A DNA stretch of 10,269 nucleotides from Candidatus Omnitrophota bacterium. GTDB lineage: Bacteria > Ratteibacteria > UBA8468 > B48-G9 > JAFGKM01. The stretch is from positions 1-10,269 of the forward strand of contig JAMWCA010000036.1 in NCBI GenBank assembly GCA_023819545.1, given 5' to 3'. Numbering within the stretch: the first letter of the stretch is position 1; each line of letters begins with the position of its first letter. Made by a program: the position numbers and the translations under genes. The notes under the pieces were generated by a model. The model searched no databases. It saw only the letters and a list, made by a program, of their open reading frames with translations, and was not told the DNA's origin. Below, one piece after another: positions 1-6,614 of this stretch.

Positions 1-866
1 CCTTCTGATAATGAAAATATTTGTAAATAATTTAAGTTTTCAGAATTAAATCTTATTGCTCCTTTTGTTCCATATATTTCATATTTAAGTTCATCAATAG
101 TCCCTGTTGCTATTTTAGATGCTTCAATTATACCTATACAACCGTTTTTCATTTTTGCATTTACAATTATATGGTCTTCAACTTCAATTTTTACATATTT
201 ACCGTTTTTTGTTGGTCTTTCAGGATAAAGAATAATTTCATTCCCTATAACTTGGTCAAACTCACCCAAAAACCAGTAAATTAAATCAATAATATGACTC
301 CCTAAATCCAGTAACACACCAGCACCTTTTTCAAATCTCCATGTAATAGGTTTTTCTTTTTCAACACTTCCTGAATGGTAGTAAGAAATCCTAAAAATTG
401 TTGGTTTTCCAATAAATCCTGATTCAATTAATTCTTTCGTCTTTATTGTTGCAGGAATAAATCTATTATGAAATGTAACCTGATGTATCTTATTAAAATT
501 TTTTAGTTTTTTTTCAAGTTTTTCTGCTTGTTCTATATCTGAAACAATTGGTTTTTCACAATAAATATGCTTATTTTTTTCTATTGCATATACTAATTGT
601 TCATAATGATAATTATTTGGACTTGAAATATCTATTATATCTATTTCTGAATTTTCAATAAGTTGTTTATAATCAGTAGTAATAAATTCAATTCCATATA
701 ATTCTTTTGCTCTTTTTGCTGTTTGTTTTGTTGATGTGCATATACCAAAAACTTTTGCATTGAAAGGACTATCTGGATAATAATATTTTAAATTTTCATA
801 TCCGTATGCATGAACTTTCCCAATAAAACCAAAGCCAATTATACCAACATTATAGATTTTTTTCAT
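1..866 (-). CDS. Gfo/Idh/MocA-family NAD(P)-dependent oxidoreductase, C-terminus cut by window edge
   Basis: The reading frame starts at the ATG at 866 and stays open to base 1, giving 288 residues and two extra bases. Residues 4-16 form the Rossmann beta strand and GFGFIG dinucleotide-binding loop. CEKP at 103-106 supplies the EKP motif whose lysine is catalytic in the family. GAGVLLDLGSH at 181-191 is the family motif carrying the catalytic histidine and the aspartate before it. The members known oxidise or reduce sugars, inositols and related polyols in the cytosol; the substrate cannot be read from sequence. Usual length is 330-390 residues, so roughly 50-100 are missing. There is no Shine-Dalgarno sequence; a TATAAT box lies 7 bases before the start codon. 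The last codons of the receiver-like gene are 19 bases upstream. Family is certain, substrate unknown. Confidence 0.93.
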   Translation of the reverse strand, partial: MKKIYNVGIIGFGFIGKVHAYGYENLKYYYPDSPFNAKVFGICTSTKQTAKRAKELYGIEFITTDYKQLIENSEIDIIDISSPNNYHYEQLVYAIEKNKHIYCEKPIVSDIEQAEKLEKKLKNFNKIHQVTFHNRFIPATIKTKELIESGFIGKPTIFRISYYHSGSVEKEKPITWRFEKGAGVLLDLGSHIIDLIYWFLGEFDQVIGNEIILYPERPTKNGKYVKIEVEDHIIVNAKMKNGCIGIIEASKIATGTIDELKYEIYGTKGAIRFNSENLNYLQIFSLSE

Positions 867-873
867 AAAATTT

Positions 874-879
874 ATTATA
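874..879 (-). promoter_or_regulatory. -10 box (TATAAT) of the oxidoreductase gene
   Basis: The minus strand reads TATAAT with seven bases between it and the ATG at 866. A normal -10 to start-site distance puts +1 at 867 or 866, so the mRNA would be leaderless. No recognisable -35 hexamer sits 16-18 bases upstream; that region is inside the end of the receiver-like gene. Confidence 0.5.
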
Positions 880-885
880 TCATAT

Positions 886-1254
886 TCAAGATTGCTTCAG
901 TATATATAAACTTCTCAAAAATTGCGAGGGGAGTATAGGAAAAGTTAAGTATGCATCTATTGAATATTCCAATATAAAATCTTCTATAGTTCTATCTATT
1001 TTTGTCAAAAGTAAAAGAGTTTTACAATCTTTGAATTTATCTTTTAATATTTTTAAGAATTTTTTGACTTCAAAGTTTGGCTCTGTAATTTCTAAAACAA
1101 GGATTTCAAGATTATTAAATTTATTTAGCAATTTTATTAAAACTTCTACTTTTGTCCATAAAAAACCCTCGCAATCATATCCATATCCAGTAGCACAATT
1201 TAAAAATTTTTCAAGGATTTCTTTCTCTTTGGTAACAATTAAAATCTTTCCCAT
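886..1254 (-). CDS. Receiver-like (CheY-fold) domain protein lacking the phosphorylation site
   Basis: This is a 122-residue protein if it starts at the ATG at 1254; the frame also extends to a TTG at 1290, but the added residues precede the first beta strand (GKILIV) and look non-native. The pattern follows a response-regulator receiver: strand 1 at 3-7, strand 3 LEILVLEITEPN at 49-60, strand 4 TLLLLT at 79-84 and strand 5 DAYLTFPI at 100-107. Key residues are altered: the acidic pair after strand 1 is replaced by T8/K9, the phospho-acceptor aspartate by E55, and the conserved lysine of the YLxKP motif by F105. T84 and the prolines are kept. There is no output domain, so it probably acts by protein contact without phosphorylation. 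It diverges from an XRE regulator. The fold call rests on pattern only; an unrelated Rossmann-like protein is possible. Confidence 0.6.
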   Translation of the reverse strand: MGKILIVTKEKEILEKFLNCATGYGYDCEGFLWTKVEVLIKLLNKFNNLEILVLEITEPNFEVKKFLKILKDKFKDCKTLLLLTKIDRTIEDFILEYSIDAYLTFPILPSQFLRSLYILKQS

Positions 1255-1339
1255 AAAATTTTTTTTAACATAAAAATAACTGAAAGTCAAAAAAAAATTT
1301 AATAACTTTTAGTTTGTTTAAATAAGAAGTGTATAAAGT

Positions 1340-1345
1340 TATAAT
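1340..1345 (+). promoter_or_regulatory. -10 box (TATAAT) of the XRE gene, leaderless start
   Basis: TATAAT ends six bases before the ATG at 1352, which places +1 exactly on the A of the start codon. TTTAAA at 1317-1322 is a weak -35 at 17-bp spacing. There is no Shine-Dalgarno sequence. The 97-bp region 1255-1351 is shared with the divergent receiver-like gene. Confidence 0.6.
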
Positions 1346-1351
1346 AAAAAA

Positions 1352-1690
1352 ATGAAAAATTATCTCTCAAAAGAATTAGGTAAAAAAATAAAAGAAATTA
1401 GGAAAATCAAAAAATTTACACAAGCAGAACTTGCCTGGAAAATTAAAGTAAGTCCAAATTTTATAGGGCTTATAGAAAGAGGGGAAAAAATGCCAAGTTT
1501 AGAAACATTAATTAAAATAAGTAAAGCCCTTGAAATCCCAATTTCTTATTTTTTTGAGGAATTTAAATATCAAATACCAGAAGAAGACATATTAATAAAA
1601 AAAATAAGTTCACTTTTAAAGGAAACTTCTGAAGAAGATAAAAAAATTATATATAAACTTATCAAATCTATTATAAAAAAGAAAAAATAA
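1352..1690 (+). CDS. XRE-family helix-turn-helix transcriptional regulator
   Basis: A 112-residue DNA-binding protein. Residues 8-66 form a Cro/C1-type domain: KKIKEIRKIKKFTQAELAWK, then SPNFIGLIERGEKMPSLETL, where the recognition helix and the ERG(E)..PS..TL signature are plain. Residues 74-112 are a charged helical tail rich in lysine and glutamate, probably for dimerisation, with no recognisable sensor or peptidase domain. Proteins of this build (SinR-like or phage-repressor-like) bind inverted repeats as dimers and often control themselves and a divergent neighbour, here the receiver-like gene. The start is the only methionine before the domain and fits the leaderless promoter. The stop is two bases from the stop of the convergent FAH-family gene. 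Target genes are unknown. Confidence 0.9.
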   Translation: MKNYLSKELGKKIKEIRKIKKFTQAELAWKIKVSPNFIGLIERGEKMPSLETLIKISKALEIPISYFFEEFKYQIPEEDILIKKISSLLKETSEEDKKIIYKLIKSIIKKKK

Positions 1691-1704
1691 ATTTATTTTT
1701 CTTT
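1678..1704. terminator. Possible AT-only bidirectional terminator between convergent genes
   Basis: The stretch across the two stop codons is almost a perfect palindrome: AAAG, six A, TAAA / TTTA, five T, CTTT, with one unpaired A. It would give a U-tract to transcripts in both directions. The stem has one G-C pair per arm and overlaps lysine codons, so base composition alone could produce it. Confidence 0.3.
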
Positions 1705-2484
1705 AATTACAAAATTCTTTAATCTCCCAATCTTTTCTATTTCAATTTCAACTATATCTCCTTCTCTTAAAAAGACAGGTGGCTTCCTTGTAAATCCAAC
1801 ACCTGATGGAGTTCCAGTTAAAATTATTGTTCCCGGAAGTAAAGTCATTTGTCTTGATAAATAACTTACAATTTTATAAGGATTAAATATCATTTTTGAA
1901 GTATTTGATTCCTGCATAACTTTACCGTTTAAAATAGTCCTTATTTTTAAATTTGTTGGTTCAATTTCTGTTTCTATATATGGACCAATTGGACAAAAAG
2001 TATCAAATGATTTTCCTCTTGCCCACTGTTTATCTTTTTTTAACTGACAATCCCTTGCACTTACATCATTACCACAGGTATAGCCAAATATATAATTCTT
2101 CGCTTCTCTCTCTTCAATATTCTTACATTTTTTCCCAATTACAATTACAAGTTCACATTCATAATCAACCTCATCGGATGCCTCTTTCGGTAAAATAATT
2201 GGAGACAAATGTCCTGTTAAAGAAGTGGTTGCTTTCAAAAAAATTACTGGATATTCAGGAATTTTATACCCACCTTCTTCCGCATGTTCTCTATAATTTA
2301 GACCGAGAGCAATAATATTTGGGACTTGACAGGGTGGTAAAAATTTTATTTGTTCTAAATTAAATCTTTCACCTGTAAATTCAAAATCATTATTAAAAAT
2401 TTCTCCCTTTATAGCAAATACTTCATCATCTTTAAGTATCCCAAAATATTCCTTATTTTTAACTATAAATCTTAAAAATTTCAT
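1693..2484 (-). CDS. Fumarylacetoacetate hydrolase (FAH) family protein
   Basis: A 263-residue cytosolic enzyme of the FAH superfamily. An N-terminal domain (1-50) is followed by the catalytic core: ALGLNYREHAEE at 59-70, DYECEL at 107-112 with metal-binding E109 and E111, GNDVSARD at 138-145 with the third metal ligand D140, ARGKSFDTFCPIGP at 155-168, and ILTGTPSGVGF at 221-231. Relatives hydrolyse acylpyruvates or fumarylpyruvate, decarboxylate oxaloacetate (FAHD1), or isomerise/decarboxylate hydroxymuconate-type compounds using Mg2+; the exact substrate cannot be chosen here. Its start codon overlaps the stop of cutA as ATGA, so translation is probably coupled. It is the last gene of the dnaJ-cutA operon. 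No other aromatic-degradation genes are nearby, so a housekeeping role such as FAHD1-like oxaloacetate removal is as likely as catabolism. Confidence 0.92.
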   Translation of the reverse strand: MKFLRFIVKNKEYFGILKDDEVFAIKGEIFNNDFEFTGERFNLEQIKFLPPCQVPNIIALGLNYREHAEEGGYKIPEYPVIFLKATTSLTGHLSPIILPKEASDEVDYECELVIVIGKKCKNIEEREAKNYIFGYTCGNDVSARDCQLKKDKQWARGKSFDTFCPIGPYIETEIEPTNLKIRTILNGKVMQESNTSKMIFNPYKIVSYLSRQMTLLPGTIILTGTPSGVGFTRKPPVFLREGDIVEIEIEKIGRLKNFVIKEK

Positions 2485-2789
2485 CCTTTAGATAAGTATT
2501 CTTTATACTCTTTTGAAATTTGATTTATTTCAAAAGATATTATTTCAGGGACTTTATAAGGATGGTTCTCTTTTATTTTTTTCTCAATCTTTTTGTAATT
2601 TTGCTTTTTTGCTTTTATAAGAATTAAATATTCTTCCCCTTTTTCAATTTTTCCCTGCCACCAATATTGACTTTCAATAGGACCTATAATCTGACAACAC
2701 AAACTCAATTTCTCTTCAAGGAGAATTTTTATAATTTTTTGTCCGGTCTCTTTATCTGGAACAGTAGTAAGAATTTGAATAAACTTCAT
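2481..2789 (-). CDS. cutA: CutA-type divalent cation tolerance protein
   Basis: A 102-residue protein covering the whole CutA family. It has the typical opening strand FIQILTTVPDKETGQKI (3-19), a helix, LSLCCQIIGPIESQYWWQGKIEK (29-51, with the family's ...I.SQYWW.GKIE core), strand EYLILIKAK (53-61) and the closing motif HPYKVPEIISFEI (76-88). CutA proteins fold like PII signalling proteins, form very stable trimers and bind divalent metals such as copper; the physiological role remains unsettled. Both ends overlap neighbours by four bases (ATGA), with dnaJ upstream and the FAH gene downstream, so it should be translated by coupling within one mRNA. No unusual residues were seen. Confidence 0.95.
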   Translation of the reverse strand: MKFIQILTTVPDKETGQKIIKILLEEKLSLCCQIIGPIESQYWWQGKIEKGEEYLILIKAKKQNYKKIEKKIKENHPYKVPEIISFEINQISKEYKEYLSKG

Positions 2790-3913
2790 AATCTTTCTTT
2801 AAATTTCTTTATTTCTGGATAGACCTCTTCGGTTTCCAATTCTTTTATTTGTTGATATAAATTTTGTAACTGTCGTGAAATCCTTCTTGGCGTAAGAACT
2901 TTTACTTTAACTATTAAATCTCCTTTCCCATATCCATTTAATTTTGGAAAACCCATATTTCTCAACCTTAATAAATCTCCATTTTGAGTCCCTTGAGGAA
3001 TTTTAACTTTCGCTTTTCCTGTAAGAGTTGGAATTTCTACTTCATCTCCTAAAACTGCTTGACTAATTGTAATTGGAACTTCTATATAAATATTTTCTCC
3101 ATCTCTTTCAAAGATTGGGTCTTTTTCAATAAAAACTGTTACATAAAGGTCTCCCCTTTCACCCTTATTTATGCCGATATCGCCTTCTTTTTTCAATCTT
3201 AAACTCATTCCAGATTGAATACCCGGTGGGATTTTAACAAGTATCTTATGCATATTCCTTACTCTTCCTGTCCCTCTACAATTTTGACAAGGGTCTGCTA
3301 AAATTTCTCCTTCTCCTTTACATTTTGGACATGTTTGAGAAATTGTTATAAATCCAGAACTCCTTACAACTTGACCTCTCCCATGACAACTCGGACAAGT
3401 GATCTTACCTGTTTTCCCTTTACTACCTGTTCCATTGCAAACAGGGCATTCATCAAATCTTGAAACATTTATATATTTTTCTGTTCCTGTTGCTGCCTCT
3501 TTTAATGTTATATAAATTCTATATTCAAGGTCTGACCCTCTTGTTTTTCTTCTTTGTGTAGTTTTTGTTGCTGAAAAATCTGAACCAAAAATATCACTAA
3601 AAAAATCACTAAATAAATCGCCAAAAATATCTGAAAAGTCCATCCTCACCCTTGAAAAATCCTGAGTCCAATCAAATCCAGTAGGACCAAATCCAGCATG
3701 ACCATAAGTATCATAAATTTTCCTTTTTTCAGGGTCTGACAGAACTTCATATGCTTCAGTAATTTCTTTAAACTTTTCTTCTGCTTCTTTGTTACCAGGA
3801 TTTCTATCAGGATGGTATTTTAAGGCAAGGTCTCTATATGCTTTTTTTATTTCATCAATTGAAGCATCTCTTGAAACGCCTAAAACTTCATAATAATCTC
3901 TTTTTTCAGCCAT
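2786..3913 (-). CDS. dnaJ: Chaperone protein DnaJ (type I Hsp40)
   Basis: A complete 375-residue type I DnaJ. The J domain covers 1-70 with the HPD motif at 34-36, which stimulates DnaK ATPase. A Gly/Phe/Asp-rich linker runs from about 71 to 125 and is rich in repeated DIFGD/FSD units. The zinc-finger domain has four CxxCxGxG repeats at 156, 173, 195 and 209, all eight cysteines present. C-terminal substrate-binding and dimerisation domains follow. DnaK and GrpE are not in this window. It opens an operon with cutA and the FAH gene. There is no Shine-Dalgarno sequence; a TATAAT box lies 15 bases before the start, just past the terminator of the 16S gene. No CIRCE inverted repeat is visible, so HrcA control is not supported. 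Confidence 0.98.
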   Translation of the reverse strand: MAEKRDYYEVLGVSRDASIDEIKKAYRDLALKYHPDRNPGNKEAEEKFKEITEAYEVLSDPEKRKIYDTYGHAGFGPTGFDWTQDFSRVRMDFSDIFGDLFSDFFSDIFGSDFSATKTTQRRKTRGSDLEYRIYITLKEAATGTEKYINVSRFDECPVCNGTGSKGKTGKITCPSCHGRGQVVRSSGFITISQTCPKCKGEGEILADPCQNCRGTGRVRNMHKILVKIPPGIQSGMSLRLKKEGDIGINKGERGDLYVTVFIEKDPIFERDGENIYIEVPITISQAVLGDEVEIPTLTGKAKVKIPQGTQNGDLLRLRNMGFPKLNGYGKGDLIVKVKVLTPRRISRQLQNLYQQIKELETEEVYPEIKKFKERL

Positions 3914-3928
3914 AATTAAATTTTAACT

Positions 3929-3934
3929 ATTATA
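3929..3934 (-). promoter_or_regulatory. -10 box (TATAAT) of the dnaJ operon
   Basis: TATAAT on the minus strand starts within the U-rich tail of the 16S terminator. Predicted +1 is near 3922, leaving an mRNA leader of about nine bases with no Shine-Dalgarno sequence. The -35 position falls inside the terminator stem and has no good hexamer, so read-through from the rRNA unit remains an alternative source of transcript. Confidence 0.45.
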
Positions 3935-3939
3935 AATAA

Positions 3940-3966
3940 AAAAAGCAAGGGAACCCCTTGCTTTTT
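3940..3966 (-). terminator. Intrinsic terminator of the 16S rRNA unit
   Basis: A perfect 12-bp stem (3940-3951 with 3955-3966, AAAAAGCAAGGG and its complement) closes a 3-base loop. On the minus strand it is followed by a run of seven U and a U-rich tail. It begins directly after the 3' leg of the 16S processing stem, so the primary transcript ends about 60 bases past the mature 16S end. Confidence 0.9.
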
Positions 3967-3986
3967 AAAATCAGGGGTATCCGGAA
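3967..3986 (-). other. 3' leg of 16S rRNA processing stem
   Basis: These 20 bases pair with 5576-5595 on the other side of the 16S gene, including the shared core AGGGGTATCCGGAA. In RNA the single mismatch becomes a U-G wobble, so the helix is continuous. This is the standard geometry for RNase III release of pre-16S. Confidence 0.88.
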
Positions 3987-4002
3987 TTATTTTAGTCCCC
4001 TT

Positions 4003-5573
<1,571 letters not shown>

Positions 5574-5575
5574 TT

Positions 5576-5595
5576 TTCCGGATACCCCTAATTTT
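5576..5595 (-). other. 5' leg of 16S rRNA processing stem
   Basis: This is the partner of 3967-3986. It lies between boxA and the mature 5' end, two or three bases from the predicted first 16S nucleotide. The full 20-base complementarity brings the two ends of pre-16S together. Confidence 0.88.
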
Positions 5596-5604
5596 CAAAG
5601 AACA
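5592..5604 (-). promoter_or_regulatory. boxA-like rRNA antitermination site
   Basis: The minus strand reads TGTTCTTTGAAAA, close to the boxA of Bacillus-type rRNA leaders and related to E. coli TGCTCTTTAACA. It lies about 12 bases after the predicted transcription start and directly before the processing stem, where NusB/NusE would load to keep RNA polymerase from terminating on untranslated rRNA. Confidence 0.75.
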
Positions 5605-5622
5605 TTTTTTAAAGACATATAT

Positions 5623-5651
5623 ATTATACCTATCCCTTTATAATCTGTCAA
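5623..5651 (-). promoter_or_regulatory. Consensus sigma70-type promoter of the 16S rRNA gene
   Basis: TTGACA (5651-5646) and TATAAT (5628-5623) are separated by 17 bp, matching the consensus in all 12 positions. Predicted +1 is the G at 5616, giving a leader of about 42 bases before mature 16S. An 8-bp inverted repeat (TATCCCTT at 5631-5638, AAGGGATA at 5650-5657) spans the -35 box and spacer. No AT-rich UP element is evident, because the bases upstream are the end of a coding region. Confidence 0.9.
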
Positions 5652-5657
5652 GGGATA

Positions 5658-5831
5658 TTACTCAGCAGGTGGTGTTTCTGGTGGTGGTGGAACCTCAGGC
5701 ATACCTGTTTCAGGTGCAGTTGGAACTGGTGCTTTCTTTGGCATTGCCTGTTTAATAATGAAAAATAAAGCCACCAGAATTATTATTATTAGTATAACCA
5801 CGGCTGCTGGGTTTTGTTTCTTTTCTGCCAT
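5658..5831 (-). CDS. Small single-pass membrane protein with proline-rich tail
   Basis: A 57-residue protein of unknown function. Residues 1-9 are hydrophilic and basic (MAEKKQNPA), 10-26 form one strongly hydrophobic segment (AVVILIIIILVALFFII), then KQAMPKK, and 34-57 are a Pro/Glu/Thr-rich tail with PPPPETPP near the end. Positive charges flank both sides, so the orientation is uncertain, although a short cytoplasmic N-terminus with the tail outside would be usual. The start is fixed by a near-perfect ribosome binding site (AAAGGAGGTG, eight bases before ATG) that would pair almost fully with the 16S 3' end. Its promoter is also consensus, so strong expression is expected. The stop lies six bases before the 16S -35 box with no terminator between. 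I recognise no family. Confidence 0.85.
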   Translation of the reverse strand: MAEKKQNPAAVVILIIIILVALFFIIKQAMPKKAPVPTAPETGMPEVPPPPETPPAE

Positions 5832-5876
5832 CTTTTTTCACCTCCTTTCTTTAAATCAAAATTAATTAATTTTATA

Positions 5877-5904
5877 ATTATACCTTTTTTTTAAAAATTG
5901 TCAA
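5877..5904 (-). promoter_or_regulatory. Consensus promoter of the small membrane-protein gene
   Basis: TTGACA (5904-5899) and TATAAT (5882-5877) with a 16-bp spacer, both perfect. The box is preceded by GG as in the 16S promoter (GGTATAAT in each). Predicted +1 is near 5870, giving a 39-base leader that contains the strong Shine-Dalgarno sequence. The -35 starts one base after the nitroreductase stop codon. Confidence 0.85.
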
Positions 5905-5905
5905 G

Positions 5906-6481
5906 TCAAAATTTATTAAAATGTAAAATATCTTTTAATTTTCTTTTTGGCACATGCATAATACCTTTTTCGTCCTTCCAGTATTTTATAGAACCATCAA
6001 ATTCTTCAATTATACTTTCTTCATCAGGATAACCTAAAGCAATAATTGTGTCAATTTCATAGTTTTCTGGAATTTCTAAAATTTCTCTTAATTTATCTCT
6101 ATTTATAGAACCAATCCAGCAACTTCCAATCCCTTCATATGTTGCAGAAAGTAAAATATTTTCAACACTTGCTCCTGAATCATGTTTTGGTGTTGGTGAT
6201 TTTATATCTTTATTTATTAAAATAACGATATATGCAACCGGTCTTTTCCCTTGTGGTGGTGGTCCATCTTTCCCAAGATATCCTGCCCAACCAGTTAAAG
6301 GGAATATTTCATCAACTAAATTTTTATCATTCACAATTATATATTCAAGTGGCTGCATATTTGCTCCACTTGGTGCTAATCTTGCCATATCCACAAATTT
6401 CTCAAGTAATTCTATTGGTATTTCTTTCTGTTTAAATCTTCTTATCGTTCTTCTTTTTCTAATTATTTCATAAATATCCAT
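5906..6481 (-). CDS. Nitroreductase-family FMN flavoprotein
   Basis: A 191-residue cytosolic flavoenzyme. KRRTIRRFK at 9-17 is the N-terminal phosphate-binding arginine motif of the family. APSGANMQPLEYIIV at 36-50 contacts FMN. GASVENILLSATYEGIGSCWIGS at 103-125 is the dimer-interface helix and flavin-binding loop, followed by LREILEIPENYEIDTIIALGYPDE at 131-154. Members are homodimers that use NAD(P)H to reduce nitro groups, quinones, enones or other flavin-accessible acceptors; some have specialised dehalogenase or dehydrogenase roles. The natural substrate cannot be assigned. The tail from 155 on (FDGSIKYWKDEKGIMHVPKRKL) is a little longer than in minimal members and resembles anaerobe and archaeal homologues. 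It has its own promoter and a leader of about six bases without a Shine-Dalgarno sequence. Confidence 0.92.
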   Translation of the reverse strand: MDIYEIIRKRRTIRRFKQKEIPIELLEKFVDMARLAPSGANMQPLEYIIVNDKNLVDEIFPLTGWAGYLGKDGPPPQGKRPVAYIVILINKDIKSPTPKHDSGASVENILLSATYEGIGSCWIGSINRDKLREILEIPENYEIDTIIALGYPDEESIIEEFDGSIKYWKDEKGIMHVPKRKLKDILHFNKF

Positions 6482-6493
6482 TTTATAAAAACC

Positions 6494-6522
6494 ATTATAC
6501 TATAAAAATTTTAAAATGTAAA
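6494..6522 (-). promoter_or_regulatory. Promoter of the nitroreductase gene
   Basis: TTTACA (6522-6517), 17-bp spacer, TATAAT (6499-6494): 11 of 12 consensus bases. Predicted +1 at 6487 leaves a leader of six bases before the ATG at 6481. The promoter sits in the 57-bp gap between tRNA-Pro and the nitroreductase. Confidence 0.75.
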
Positions 6523-6538
6523 TTTAAAGAATTAAATT

Positions 6539-6614
6539 TCGGGGCGTCCGGATTTGAACCGGAGACCCCCAGAACCCCATTCTGGTGCCCTAAACCGGAC
6601 TGGGCCACGCCCCG
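6539..6614 (-). tRNA. tRNA-Pro, anticodon GGG
   Basis: A 76-base cloverleaf folds without mismatches: acceptor CGGGGCG/CGCCCCG, D stem GCCC/GGGC, anticodon stem CCAGA/TCTGG with loop ATGGGGT (anticodon GGG), five-base variable region, T stem TCCGG/CCGGA with loop TTCAAAT. C1-G72 with discriminator A73 are the known proline identity bases. The 3' CCA is not encoded and must be added. It reads CCC and CCU codons. The first tRNA base is immediately next to the methyltransferase stop codon, so RNase P would cut it from a shared transcript. Confidence 0.96.

Noticed and set aside
886..1290. TTG start at 1290 for the receiver-like protein
   Set aside because: The extra 12 residues precede the first beta strand; the ATG at 1254 directly before GKILIV fits the fold better.
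1255..1351. Promoter for the receiver-like gene using TTGACT at 1290-1285
   Set aside because: No acceptable -10 lies at 16-18 bp spacing; the nearest candidate (TATGTT) is only 12 bp away.
3914..4002. CIRCE element or tRNA between 16S and dnaJ
   Set aside because: No TTAGCACTC/GAGTGCTAA repeat and no cloverleaf; the interval is fully explained by the processing leg, the terminator and the dnaJ -10.
5858..5873. Sixteen-base palindrome AAAATTAATTAATTTT at the start site of the small membrane-protein gene
   Set aside because: It is made only of A and T in an AT-rich leader, so chance is a sufficient explanation; no second copy was noticed to support an operator.
6520..6539. Eight-base inverted repeat AAATTTAA/TTAAATTT just after tRNA-Pro as a terminator
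   Set aside because: It has no G-C pairs and no following U-tract, and it overlaps the tRNA discriminator base and the nitroreductase -35 box.
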